From Methanococcoides methylutens MM1 (GTDB taxonomy: Archaea; Halobacteriota; Methanosarcinia; Methanosarcinales; Methanosarcinaceae), in assembly GCF_000970325.1 (NCBI RefSeq), contig NZ_CP009518.1:1426001-1490000 (forward strand): 64,000 nt of DNA. The letters run 5' to 3'. Under the pieces are notes generated by a model that saw only the letters and a list, made by a program, of their open reading frames with translations, had not been told where the DNA came from and did no database searches. Position numbers and translations under genes: made by a program. Positions 1-7,859 of the stretch are shown here, piece by piece (position 1 is the first letter of the stretch; the number at the start of each line of letters is the position of its first letter).

Positions 1-975
1 TGCTCTTCCGAGGATCCTTGAGATACGGTCACTTGTACGACCACATGGACACTCGCTTGCCAGGCGCCTGGCGATATCACCGGTACGGTACCTGAGAACA
101 GGAAGCGCTTCCTTTGTCAGTGAAGTAAGAACGATCTCTCCTTTTTCACCTTCTGCGACCTCTTCACCGTTCTCGTCAAGGATCTCTACTATATAGTGAT
201 CGCTCCAGATGTGAAGGCCGTCCTGCTCCTGGCATTCAAAAGCAATACCCGGACCCATCATCTCGGAAAGTCCGTAGGAATCGTAAGCCTTTATCTGGAA
301 AGCATCCTCAAGCTCTTTCCTTGTACTGGAAGACCATGGTTCTGCACCAAAGCAGCCTACACGTAATGATAATTTATCTGCAACGCCCATTTCCCTGACA
401 GTCTCTGCAAGGTAAAGGCCATAAGAAGGAGTACAGTGGATAGCAGTGACACCAAAGTCCTGCATCATCTCGATCTGGCGAACAGTATTTCCGGTTCCGC
501 TTGGGACTGCCATGGCACCGAGCCTTTCAATACCATAATGGAAACCAAGACCACCTGTAAAAAGACCGTAGTTGACGGCATTCTGGAAAACATCGCTTGC
601 ATCCAGGCCGATCATTGTGAAGTTGCGGGCCATCATGTCTGCCCAGGTCTCGATATCTTTTGCAGTGTATCCGACAACGGTAGGTTTACCGCTTGTACCG
701 GAAGATGCATGGATACGGACGATCTCATCCTTCGGGACAGCAAAAAGGCCGAAAGGATAGTTGTCACGAAGATCTGTTTTTCGGGTCATAGGCAATTTCT
801 TGATGTCATCAAGGGTCTTGACGTCATCAGGGGTTATGCCAAGAGCATCGAACTTCTCCCTGTAGAAAGGAACATTTTCATAGACTGCAGCAGCCGTTTT
901 CTTTAAACGCTTCAATTGCAGTTCCTGAAGTTCATCGTGCTTCATTGTTTCAAATTTTGGCTGCCAGTATTTCAT
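1..975 (-). CDS. Phenylacetate-CoA ligase family protein (partial)
   Basis: The gene reads leftward from an ATG at 975 and is cut by the window edge after 325 codons. The translation has the adenylate-forming phosphate loop SSGTSGKPTVVGYT and continues with the PaaK-type core GLSEMMGPG and the Y-R-T-G-D-I segment. Such enzymes activate an aryl or other acid with ATP and transfer it to CoA; methanogens carry several copies, some related to coenzyme F390 synthetase, so the substrate cannot be told from sequence. The start is supported by the ribosome-binding site GGTGATC eight bases upstream. It is divergent from the UbiA-family gene, with about 230 bases of promoter region between them. Confidence 0.85.
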   Translation of the reverse strand, partial: MKYWQPKFETMKHDELQELQLKRLKKTAAAVYENVPFYREKFDALGITPDDVKTLDDIKKLPMTRKTDLRDNYPFGLFAVPKDEIVRIHASSGTSGKPTVVGYTAKDIETWADMMARNFTMIGLDASDVFQNAVNYGLFTGGLGFHYGIERLGAMAVPSGTGNTVRQIEMMQDFGVTAIHCTPSYGLYLAETVREMGVADKLSLRVGCFGAEPWSSSTRKELEDAFQIKAYDSYGLSEMMGPGIAFECQEQDGLHIWSDHYIVEILDENGEEVAEGEKGEIVLTSLTKEALPVLRYRTGDIARRLASECPCGRTSDRISRILGRA

Positions 976-1207
976 GAGATGATCACCTTTTCAGCTCTGA
1001 TTGGATTCAATCTTTAAATTATTTCCTATTAACCAGTCAGTGAAAATTCAAATTGGAAATATCTCATTTTTTATGTTCCACAAAAAGACATTGTGAGATT
1101 ATATAAAAAATCATACATCCATGAAATATATTTTTGTTGACATAAAACTTATCTTATGTTCATATATTGCTGCTTTGTGAACAGAAATTGTTTTTTGAGG
1201 GGAAAAC

Positions 1208-2143
1208 ATGAACGAAGCATGTAATATAACTGAAAATGGCAGAATATGTAGAGAAACGTTAGACACAATTAAGGAGCTATGGGCTGATTTCATATATGGA
1301 GGACATATTTTCGCATTTGGTGCGATCTGTGTTGCATTTATGTGTTCGATCCTTTTTGAGATCCCCATAACATGGGATTTTCTGGTCATAATCTACCTGA
1401 CTTTCTACATAATCTATCTTTATGACTACTTCAATGGAACAGAAGATGATGAGAAAACAAATTCAACCCGTGCAAACTATTTCCGGCAAAATGATTCAAA
1501 GACAATAACCCGAATATTATACGGATCCATCGTATCCATTGCTTCCATTTATGTGCTCTACAGTGACATTCCGAACATGCTCATCGGATTCGCTATCCTC
1601 TTTCTCGGAGTGACATATCAGGCATATTTCAAGGGCCTGACAAAAAAGATAACGGCATTCAAAAATATTTTTGTATCAATGGTATGGGCCATACTTGTGT
1701 ATGTTATGTTCATATATTACTCATATCCGATCACAACAGAAGCCCTGATCATCTCCGCATTTATATTCCTGAGAATGACCGGGATACAGATCCTTTTTGA
1801 TATCAGGGACATCGAAGGTGACCAGAAGAAAGGCCTCCGCACATTCCCTGCGATCTACGGATACAGGAAAGGTCTTATGACACTGATCGCCATCAATTTC
1901 ATTACTTCTATACTGCTTGTCTACGGAGCATATATCGAAGCCATACCATACACAGCATTGATGATAGTACCGGTGATCTTCTACGCCCAGAACTATCTTG
2001 ACAAAGTAGACAGGTCAAGAAAGGACCACAAAAGCTACCTCTTTGCAGCCGGAGAACCATTCATCTGGTTCATCCTTATCTTCTCAGGTTCAATGTTCTT
2101 CCGCGTGGTCCCATACATATCAGAGATCACGAACGTCCTCTGA
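1208..2143 (+). CDS. UbiA-family prenyltransferase-like membrane protein
   Basis: A polytopic membrane protein of 311 residues. It has the two Asp-rich motifs of the UbiA superfamily: YDYFNGTEDD in the first third and DIRDIEGDQKKG near residue 200. In the family these bind the Mg-diphosphate of a prenyl donor, and the enzyme attaches the chain to an aromatic or lipid acceptor. In methanogens candidate roles include methanophenazine or archaeal lipid synthesis, but no neighbour fixes the substrate. The ATG follows GAGGGG at a normal distance. An AT-rich stretch before position 1200 serves as promoter. It stands alone, with no co-directional gene close enough for an operon. Confidence 0.75.
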   Translation: MNEACNITENGRICRETLDTIKELWADFIYGGHIFAFGAICVAFMCSILFEIPITWDFLVIIYLTFYIIYLYDYFNGTEDDEKTNSTRANYFRQNDSKTITRILYGSIVSIASIYVLYSDIPNMLIGFAILFLGVTYQAYFKGLTKKITAFKNIFVSMVWAILVYVMFIYYSYPITTEALIISAFIFLRMTGIQILFDIRDIEGDQKKGLRTFPAIYGYRKGLMTLIAINFITSILLVYGAYIEAIPYTALMIVPVIFYAQNYLDKVDRSRKDHKSYLFAAGEPFIWFILIFSGSMFFRVVPYISEITNVL

Positions 2144-2168
2144 GTGAGCAGATCAGAGCTAAAGTTAG

Positions 2169-2234
2169 TGAGAAAAAAGGGAAAGCTAATGGACACCATG
2201 GCCATACCGGTTATGGTACTTTCCCATTTCTCAG
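2169..2234 (+). terminator. Long imperfect hairpin after the UbiA-like gene
   Basis: GAGAAA...GGGAAAG at 2170-2185 pairs with CTTTCCC...TTCTC at 2219-2233, and the loop contains a smaller CCAT/ATGG palindrome. It lies just downstream of the stop codon and probably ends or stabilises the transcript. There is no strong T-run, so termination is an inference. Confidence 0.4.
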
Positions 2235-2333
2235 ATCTTAAATGATACTTTTTACAACCTCGGACTTTTTTGAGATCGATCTTACAAGTATTTTCAGAAT
2301 AAACTGGAACAGCGATCGACCTGGATCAGGGCA

Positions 2334-2427
2334 CATATATTTATAGCTTTCAAATATTATTATATTGGGCAGGTATTTCCGCAAATAACTGCGGAAATAT
2401 GATGAGGGCTGTCCCAGAGGTAATCAG
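2334..2427 (+). promoter_or_regulatory. Promoter and structured 5' leader of the TPR gene
   Basis: A TATA-like stretch (ATATTTATAG, about 2337-2346) would start transcription near 2365-2370. The leader that follows contains a perfect 10-bp stem, TATTTCCGCA (2374-2383) with TGCGGAAATA (2390-2399), loop AATAAC. GGGCAG at 2367-2372 can pair with CTGTCC at 2407-2412 to extend it. The ribosome-binding site GAGGTAATC follows directly. Confidence 0.45.
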
Positions 2428-3357
2428 ATGGGTTTTATAAATAATCTTAAGGATAAACAAAAGGACCAGAGCGCTAAGAACTGGTTCGATCTTGGTGTGC
2501 AGACAAAAAGCCTGGATAAAAAGGTCCAGTATTTCACAAAATGCCTGTTGATAGAACCGGAGAATGTACAGGCACTAAGGCTTCTTGCAGATGCGCAGGA
2601 TGAGCTTGGCATGATCGATGCTGCCATGGGAAGCCGTGCAAGAGCAGATGATATCGAAGGTGCAGCAGGTGCATTCAGCCAGGAACCCGAAAGTTATACA
2701 GAAACTAATTCATTTGATTCCGATAGCTTTAACTCTAACACGATGTTCGCAGAGGAAGAGAACCAGGAGATTGGAAGCTCATTCATGGAAGAGACAACGT
2801 TCTCAACGCCTGAGAACAACGCATCCATGGGTTTTGAGACCCCTGCAAGCGAACCAGAATCAAATATAGAGAGCTCCGATGCCAACAACGAAAAGTGGGC
2901 AATCTTTGAGATCGCAAAAGAGAACGAAGCGAAGAAGAATGAAGAGCCCTTCAGCACAGGTTCAGAAACATTCAGCCAACCTGAAACAAATGTGATCGTT
3001 GAAGAACTGAACGAAGTTGAAGAACAGCTAGCTTCAACCCCTGCTCAGCCAGAGACCCCTGTAAGAGTAAAACCTGAGCCTGCTGTTGTCAGGAAACCGG
3101 CAGAAGAAAAAGCACCAGCTCCGGTTAGAGAGCAAAACGCTGCAAACCCGGTTGCTGAAAGACCGGTCAGCAGACCTGCACCTACACCGGCACCATCAGT
3201 CTCACATTCAGCTGCAGTTCCACAGGCAATGCCACAATGCAACATTTCTGAACCGGTAGCAATGAAGTTGCCAATGGGCGAAATCATCAAGTTCTGGGTA
3301 GTGGGTGCCGTCGTGTTGATCATCGTGGGCATGATCATGAATTCCCTGACATTATGA
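2428..3357 (+). CDS. TPR protein with disordered linker and C-terminal membrane anchor
   Basis: I do not recognise a named family. Residues 1-75 form two helical TPR-like repeats (KNWFDLGVQ..., VQALRLLADAQDELGM). Residues 80-280 are low-complexity, first rich in Ser, Glu and Asn and then in Pro and Ala, probably an unstructured linker. The last 25 residues are a single hydrophobic helix (WVVGAVVLIIVGMIM) followed by only five residues, the pattern of a tail-anchored protein with its bulk in the cytoplasm. A protein-protein adaptor at the membrane is the simplest reading. The start has the ribosome-binding site AGAGGTAATC. It is monocistronic, with a terminator after it. Confidence 0.7.
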   Translation: MGFINNLKDKQKDQSAKNWFDLGVQTKSLDKKVQYFTKCLLIEPENVQALRLLADAQDELGMIDAAMGSRARADDIEGAAGAFSQEPESYTETNSFDSDSFNSNTMFAEEENQEIGSSFMEETTFSTPENNASMGFETPASEPESNIESSDANNEKWAIFEIAKENEAKKNEEPFSTGSETFSQPETNVIVEELNEVEEQLASTPAQPETPVRVKPEPAVVRKPAEEKAPAPVREQNAANPVAERPVSRPAPTPAPSVSHSAAVPQAMPQCNISEPVAMKLPMGEIIKFWVVGAVVLIIVGMIMNSLTL

Positions 3358-3408
3358 TCATCAGGGAATAACAGACAACTAATAAATTACAGGATCAAAT
3401 ACCAAAAA

Positions 3409-3446
3409 CTACCAATTACTACTGAATTGGTAGCTTTCTTTTTTAT
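3409..3446 (+). terminator. Intrinsic-type terminator
   Basis: CTACCAATT (3409-3417) and AATTGGTAG (3425-3433) form a perfect 9-bp stem with a 7-base loop, followed by CTTTCTTTTTTAT. It lies between the convergent TPR and lipoprotein genes and can serve the rightward transcript. Confidence 0.75.
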
Positions 3447-3471
3447 CGGAAAGAGATCTCACCTGCAACGG

Positions 3472-4452
3472 TCACAGGTCACTGTCACCATCACATCTGA
3501 CCTCCATGTAGACCGGATAGTGGTCTGATACAGCCACAGTCATTTCTTCGGACAGACCGTATTCAAGATCATACCTGAAAACGCCATGATCCCCAACAAT
3601 GTCGGAAGTATCGGTCATGACTATCCTGTCGTAAGTGTAGTCAGTGCTCTTTGTGGTAGTATCAATACTATCATCGATCAGCCAGAAGTAGGCATCAAGG
3701 TCACTGGATGAGTCTTCATCGAAGTAGTTTCCGTCAGCGTTGAAATCACCCATGATGACAAAGTCACCTTCATCAGGATAGGACATCTGTGCATATTCCA
3801 GGACATCATCAAGAGCATTGATCTCTTCCGTAGCTTCGTCCGGATCGGTGTGTATCACCATGAGAACTACATCATAATCTCCACCCAACGCACTGAATGA
3901 ACTTATATATGGCTGCCTGTGGAACGGATCGGTTGCCTCCGGCTCAGGATAGGTTTCAGGAGTTCCGGTTACTGCAACCGTCGTGGTGTCGTAGATGTAT
4001 GCATACTGCTCCTTGCTGGAAGTCCTTCCAAGGCGCTCGCTTACGACATAATCGTATTGTGAACCATCGCTGTTCACAAGGTCCACAAGTTCAGGAAGAG
4101 CGGTCTGGGAAGAGTCCCGGATCTCCTGGATGGCAATGATATCATAAGTGCGTACGATGTCTGCAAGAACCAGCATTACATCCGGTTTTGATGCCTTTGT
4201 TACTCCGAAGACCTGTATGTTGAAGGCACCTATACGGAGATCTTCACCATCGGAAACAACAAGTTCTCCTGATTCACTATTTTGAACCGGTTCGTTCAGT
4301 TCGCTTTCTATTTCTTCAATAGCACCTGAAATCTCGGCTGCAGCTGTAGCGACTTCCTCCACTGAACCGGCAAGGTCTTCTGTGGAATCCGTGCAACCGG
4401 AAGATAGCAGGAATATTGATAAAAATAAGATAAGGATTGTTTTTTTTAGCAT
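3472..4452 (-). CDS. Exported endonuclease/exonuclease/phosphatase-fold lipoprotein
   Basis: A signal peptide with lipobox LLSSGC at residues 16-21 predicts a lipid-anchored extracellular protein. After an acidic linker the domain from about residue 70 follows the DNase I-like fold: RIGAFNIQVFG, IIAIQEIRD (metal-binding Glu), FVIMGDFNADG (catalytic Asp and Asn) and the closing SDHYPV (catalytic Asp and His). All key residues of a metal-dependent phosphodiesterase are present, so it should be active. Family members cut DNA or phosphate esters; here nucleic-acid scavenging or cell-surface phosphate release is plausible. It is a single gene convergent with the TPR gene. Confidence 0.8.
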   Translation of the reverse strand: MLKKTILILFLSIFLLSSGCTDSTEDLAGSVEEVATAAAEISGAIEEIESELNEPVQNSESGELVVSDGEDLRIGAFNIQVFGVTKASKPDVMLVLADIVRTYDIIAIQEIRDSSQTALPELVDLVNSDGSQYDYVVSERLGRTSSKEQYAYIYDTTTVAVTGTPETYPEPEATDPFHRQPYISSFSALGGDYDVVLMVIHTDPDEATEEINALDDVLEYAQMSYPDEGDFVIMGDFNADGNYFDEDSSSDLDAYFWLIDDSIDTTTKSTDYTYDRIVMTDTSDIVGDHGVFRYDLEYGLSEEMTVAVSDHYPVYMEVRCDGDSDL

Positions 4453-4689
4453 TTCTATACCCCATTTATGGAAGTATAGATTTTGTGATGTAATATTATA
4501 ATAAAGTTATTAAATATACAGAAGACTGCTTTGGCATTCCAGGTCAAATTTCAGAAAAATAAAAACGAGTGGGAGAGGATATCACTCCGAACCACTCTGA
4601 TTATACTCTATTTACTCAATCATTGCAACTACGTCAGTTTCAACTCCCATCTCAGAACTGAAACCATATCAGAGTAACAAGATGAAAGC

Positions 4690-6354
4690 TCAATTCCCAT
4701 TTCCACCCTTCCCGACAGACTTCAGGAAACCAAGAGCTTCCTGAGTCCTGCTGAATACAAGTACGTCTTTTTCCCGTATCATTCCAGTAAGATCGTTATC
4801 GGAGTCAATAACAGCCATTACTGATGGCTGGACACTTGTCAGGTAAACCTTCTGACCCATTTTCTTACGGAGCGAAATGAAGCTTTTCAGCCTTTCGATG
4901 CCTGTGGTATCAATGAAAGGAACATATCGCATTCGTATTACGATGTGCTTTTTGCTCATCTTGATCTGTTCATCGACCTTGTGCTCGAACACGTTCATCG
5001 CTCCAAAGAAGAACGGACCGTTTATAGTATAGACAGCTACATTCTCATCAAGGTACGGATCGGAATTTATCGTAGCATTGATACCTTCCGATGGGTCGTA
5101 GTTTTCCATGGAACTTATGTCAATTATGTTCGTCAGGCGTATGAACAGCAGTACTATGGAAAGGAACATGCCTGCCTGAATGGCAAATACAAGATCCGTC
5201 AGGACTGTCAGTGCAAAGGTTGCAAGCAGGACGAAGGTATCCATCTTGCTGATCCTCATGGTAGTCCTGAACTCTTCGATGTTGATCATGTTCACAGATA
5301 CCAATATCAGGATTCCTGCAAGGTAGGCCTTTGGTATGTACCTTGCGACGGGGCCGAAGAACAGCAGGATCGCAAACAATACAAGGGCATGTATTACTCC
5401 GGACATACGTGTCCTGGCACCCTCCCTGATGTTCACTGCACTTCTTGCAATTGCGGCTGTTGCCGGAATACCTGCAAAGAAAGGCAGAAGGATATTTGTA
5501 AGACCCTGACCGATCAGTTCTTTCTTGCTATCATGCTTTGTATTTGTCATTGCATCACAGACCACCGCACAGAGAAGTGATTCTATGGAACCGAGCAATG
5601 CTATGGTAAAAGCAGCAGGTAGAACTGCATACATGAGCTCAAGGTTGAAATTCAGCATGTGGAACTGCGGAATATTGCCGGGTATGTCTCCGACTATCGG
5701 GACTTCAAGGCGGAAATAATACGTAGCTATCACAGAGATGACCAATGTCACGATGGATGCAGGAACGTTGTTCAAATAGCGATATCCGGAGAGTATTCCG
5801 GGAAGCAACAGCATCAGGCCAATTGTTCCGCCGAAGATGAGGACTGCCGTAGTGTTCGCCATTCCAAGGGATATGAATACATCATATACGGTTTCCCAGA
5901 CATGCTCACGTGCAGGAAGCACAAGACCAAAGGAATTGGATAGCTGGCCGATGAGGATGATCACACCGATACCACTGGTAAATCCTGAGATCACAGGCAG
6001 GGGAATATATTTCACAACTTTTCCCAGGTTCATAGTTCCAAAGAGTATCTGGAACAGACCTGCCAGGAATCCTGCAAGCAACAGCCCTTCCACACCATGA
6101 ATATTGACGGTGGAAAGGATGATAACGGTCATGGCACCTGTGGGACCGGATATTGAATAGCGTGATCCGCCAGAAGCGGATACAAGGACACCTGCAATGA
6201 TCGCAGTATAAAGTCCCATCACAGGTTCCACACCGGATGCCAGTGCAAATGCGATGGCAAGCGGGAGTGCTACAACAGCCGTGATGAAACCTGCTTTAAG
6301 GTCGTTTAAAAACTATTCTTCAAAGTAGGTTCTGATTTTATATTCTTTTATCAT
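4690..6354 (-). CDS. SulP-family anion transporter with STAS domain, interrupted by an in-frame TAG
   Basis: The body (from 6231 downward) is a SulP permease with about ten membrane helices (GSRYSISGPTGAMTVI, GFTSGIGVIILIGQ) and a C-terminal STAS domain (IDTTGIERLKSF). It should carry sulfate, bicarbonate or a similar anion. The canonical N-terminus NDLKAGFITAVVALPLAIA lies upstream of the first usable ATG of that body. In the same frame it extends to ATG 6354 (MIKEYKIRTYFEE) with a single TAG at 6313-6315 just before FLNDLKAG. The upstream ATG has a TGATC ribosome-binding site. In a pyrrolysine-decoding archaeon the TAG may be read through. Alternatives are a nonsense mutation or a base error. 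Confidence 0.8.
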
Positions 6355-6730
6355 TAAGATCAAGTCGTTAAATCGATTCATTTTTGATTTATGAAGCACG
6401 AAATCGAAAAAAAGCATCAGACCGACATAGAAATGACTCAGGACACATGGACGAAACCTGTGGCTATCAAAGACCATATCCAGCAGATCAGATGACTGAT
6501 GCGTTAAATTCCACGGGCTCCATCACCGATTGCTAATTTTTTAAATGCAGTCGGTTGATTGCGTTAGACATGCTACTGGTGTAAATAGTTTTTGGACAGC
6601 TTTTCGACTTTTTCAACCAAATGACCTGTTTCCTATTCCACCACTTAGGATATGAAAGGATACAGGCCACCTGGCAAACTAAAAGAGTTAGTGACTTGTT
6701 TCTGCGAATTAACTCACAGAATAACTGTAT
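6355..6730. other. Gap between the SulP and fae genes
   Basis: No convincing gene on either strand. The SulP frame stays open upstream of 6354 to about 6490 (with another ATG at 6381), but the peptide resembles nothing I know. The rest has many stops in all frames and may be decayed sequence. Confidence 0.4.
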
Positions 6731-7234
6731 TTAAGCAAATGGATGCTCTGCAGAATCCTTCTTTGCAAGTGCTTCATCAACTGTAGGTGTTCCGTCAATA
6801 GCACGCTTGATCGCCATCTTTGTTGCTTCATAGTTGAAGTCGTAGATCTTTTCCTTGTCTGTTGCATCCCATTCGAGGAAGACTGAAACAATGATGAGAA
6901 GGTTTTCTGCTTCTTCTTTTGGTATGACGCCATCAGCTACACTGTCCATTACAGCTTTTGCAACAGCTGCCTGTGCAGGGCCGAACATGAGAGAAGCCTG
7001 GGATACATTTTTGATGGTTACCTTGTTCACCAGAAGTGTTGCAGGTTTTGGCATAACATTTGGTTCAAGCACTGCAAGCAAAGGGGAATGACCCTGCTGT
7101 GGGTTTGCAAGTGCGTTCATGAATGCTGTCTCAACTGCACTTCCCTTTGTACCGATAACAAGGTCGATGTGTGCAACTTCAGGTCCTTCTCCTACCAATG
7201 CTTCGCCAATAAGACTCTGTGTGATCTTTGCCAT
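6731..7234 (-). CDS. fae: Formaldehyde-activating enzyme
   Basis: The 167-residue product matches the Fae family from end to end: IGEALVGEGPEVAHIDLVIG at the N-terminus, ETAFMNALANPQQGHSPLLA with the conserved active-site His, then a C-terminal AIDGTPTVDEAL. Fae catalyses condensation of formaldehyde with tetrahydromethanopterin (tetrahydrosarcinapterin here) to the methylene derivative, in the cytoplasm, either for detoxification or to feed the C1 pathway. The ATG is preceded by GGAGA at normal spacing. It is divergent from an HxlR-family regulator 180 bases away. In some bacteria HxlR controls formaldehyde metabolism, so regulation by the neighbour is a reasonable inference. Confidence 0.92.
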   Translation of the reverse strand: MAKITQSLIGEALVGEGPEVAHIDLVIGTKGSAVETAFMNALANPQQGHSPLLAVLEPNVMPKPATLLVNKVTIKNVSQASLMFGPAQAAVAKAVMDSVADGVIPKEEAENLLIIVSVFLEWDATDKEKIYDFNYEATKMAIKRAIDGTPTVDEALAKKDSAEHPFA

Positions 7235-7362
7235 ATTTTATTCTCCATTTGGCCTGTAGAATGGGATGATCCGGATTTCAACGGAAGTAATTTAAGGTAT
7301 GTACCGAATTTTACTCCGAAATCTGGAAGCATTCTACAAGACCGGTTTAGCACCCTCTAATT

Positions 7363-7416
7363 ACAAAAGGTTATTTAATAACTTAATCTAACCAAATGGT
7401 AACCAGGTGAGGATTC
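7363..7416. promoter_or_regulatory. Divergent control region between fae and the HxlR-type gene
   Basis: GTTAT-TTA-ATAAC (7371-7383) is an AT-rich inverted repeat that could serve as TATA element or operator. TGGT-A-ACCA lies at 7398-7406, just before the ribosome-binding site of the regulator. Winged-helix regulators often bind such sites over their own promoter; this is inference. Confidence 0.4.
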
Positions 7417-7794
7417 ATGGGAGAATTAGAACACAGCCCTATCGATAAAGCGATCAGATTGATAAGCAAGAAATGGACCCTTAATATTATCAGGGACATG
7501 TTCTGTGGAAGCACCCGCTTCAACGATTTTTTAAAGAGCAATCCCAAACTCAGCAGCAAGGTCCTGTCAGACAAGTTGCGCCAGATGGAAGAAGATGAAC
7601 TGATAGAGAAAGTAATTGTTTCCAAAACTCCGCTGTCTATCGAGTATCACCTCACGGACAAAGGCAGGAATCTCAACAAGGTACTTTACGAGCTTTCAGA
7701 TTTTGCGTATAAGGAGTGCATCGATGAATCTGCTCCGGAATGTACTGAGAAAAGTTTTGAGCTTACAAAGAAGATACTGGGGATAGAAAATTAA
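7417..7794 (+). CDS. HxlR-family winged-helix transcriptional regulator
   Basis: A 125-residue protein with the HxlR signature SPIDKAIRLISKKWTLNI, then FNDFLKSNPKLSSKVLSDKL (recognition helix) and the wing ending EYHLTDKGRNL. The Cys that precedes the Pro in redox-sensing members is Ser here, so direct thiol sensing through that residue is unlikely. The ribosome-binding site AGGTGAGG precedes the ATG. It is divergent from fae, its likely target. Another possibility is simple autoregulation without a link to formaldehyde. Confidence 0.88.
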   Translation: MGELEHSPIDKAIRLISKKWTLNIIRDMFCGSTRFNDFLKSNPKLSSKVLSDKLRQMEEDELIEKVIVSKTPLSIEYHLTDKGRNLNKVLYELSDFAYKECIDESAPECTEKSFELTKKILGIEN

Positions 7795-7859
7795 AAGCAG
7801 CTCATATATAGCTGCTATCAACAAAAAATGGCAAGAAGGACAGATATCCTTATTTCATT

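Noticed and set aside
436-906. Rightward 156-codon frame at the left edge
   Set aside because: It is antisense to the CoA ligase gene, whose translation is clearly conserved.
4945-5580. Long rightward frame inside the SulP gene
   Set aside because: Cys- and His-rich antisense translation of a membrane protein gene; the opposite strand encodes the conserved transporter.
6400-6730. Possible transposase fragment between SulP and fae
   Set aside because: No conserved transposase motif or terminal inverted repeats could be found.
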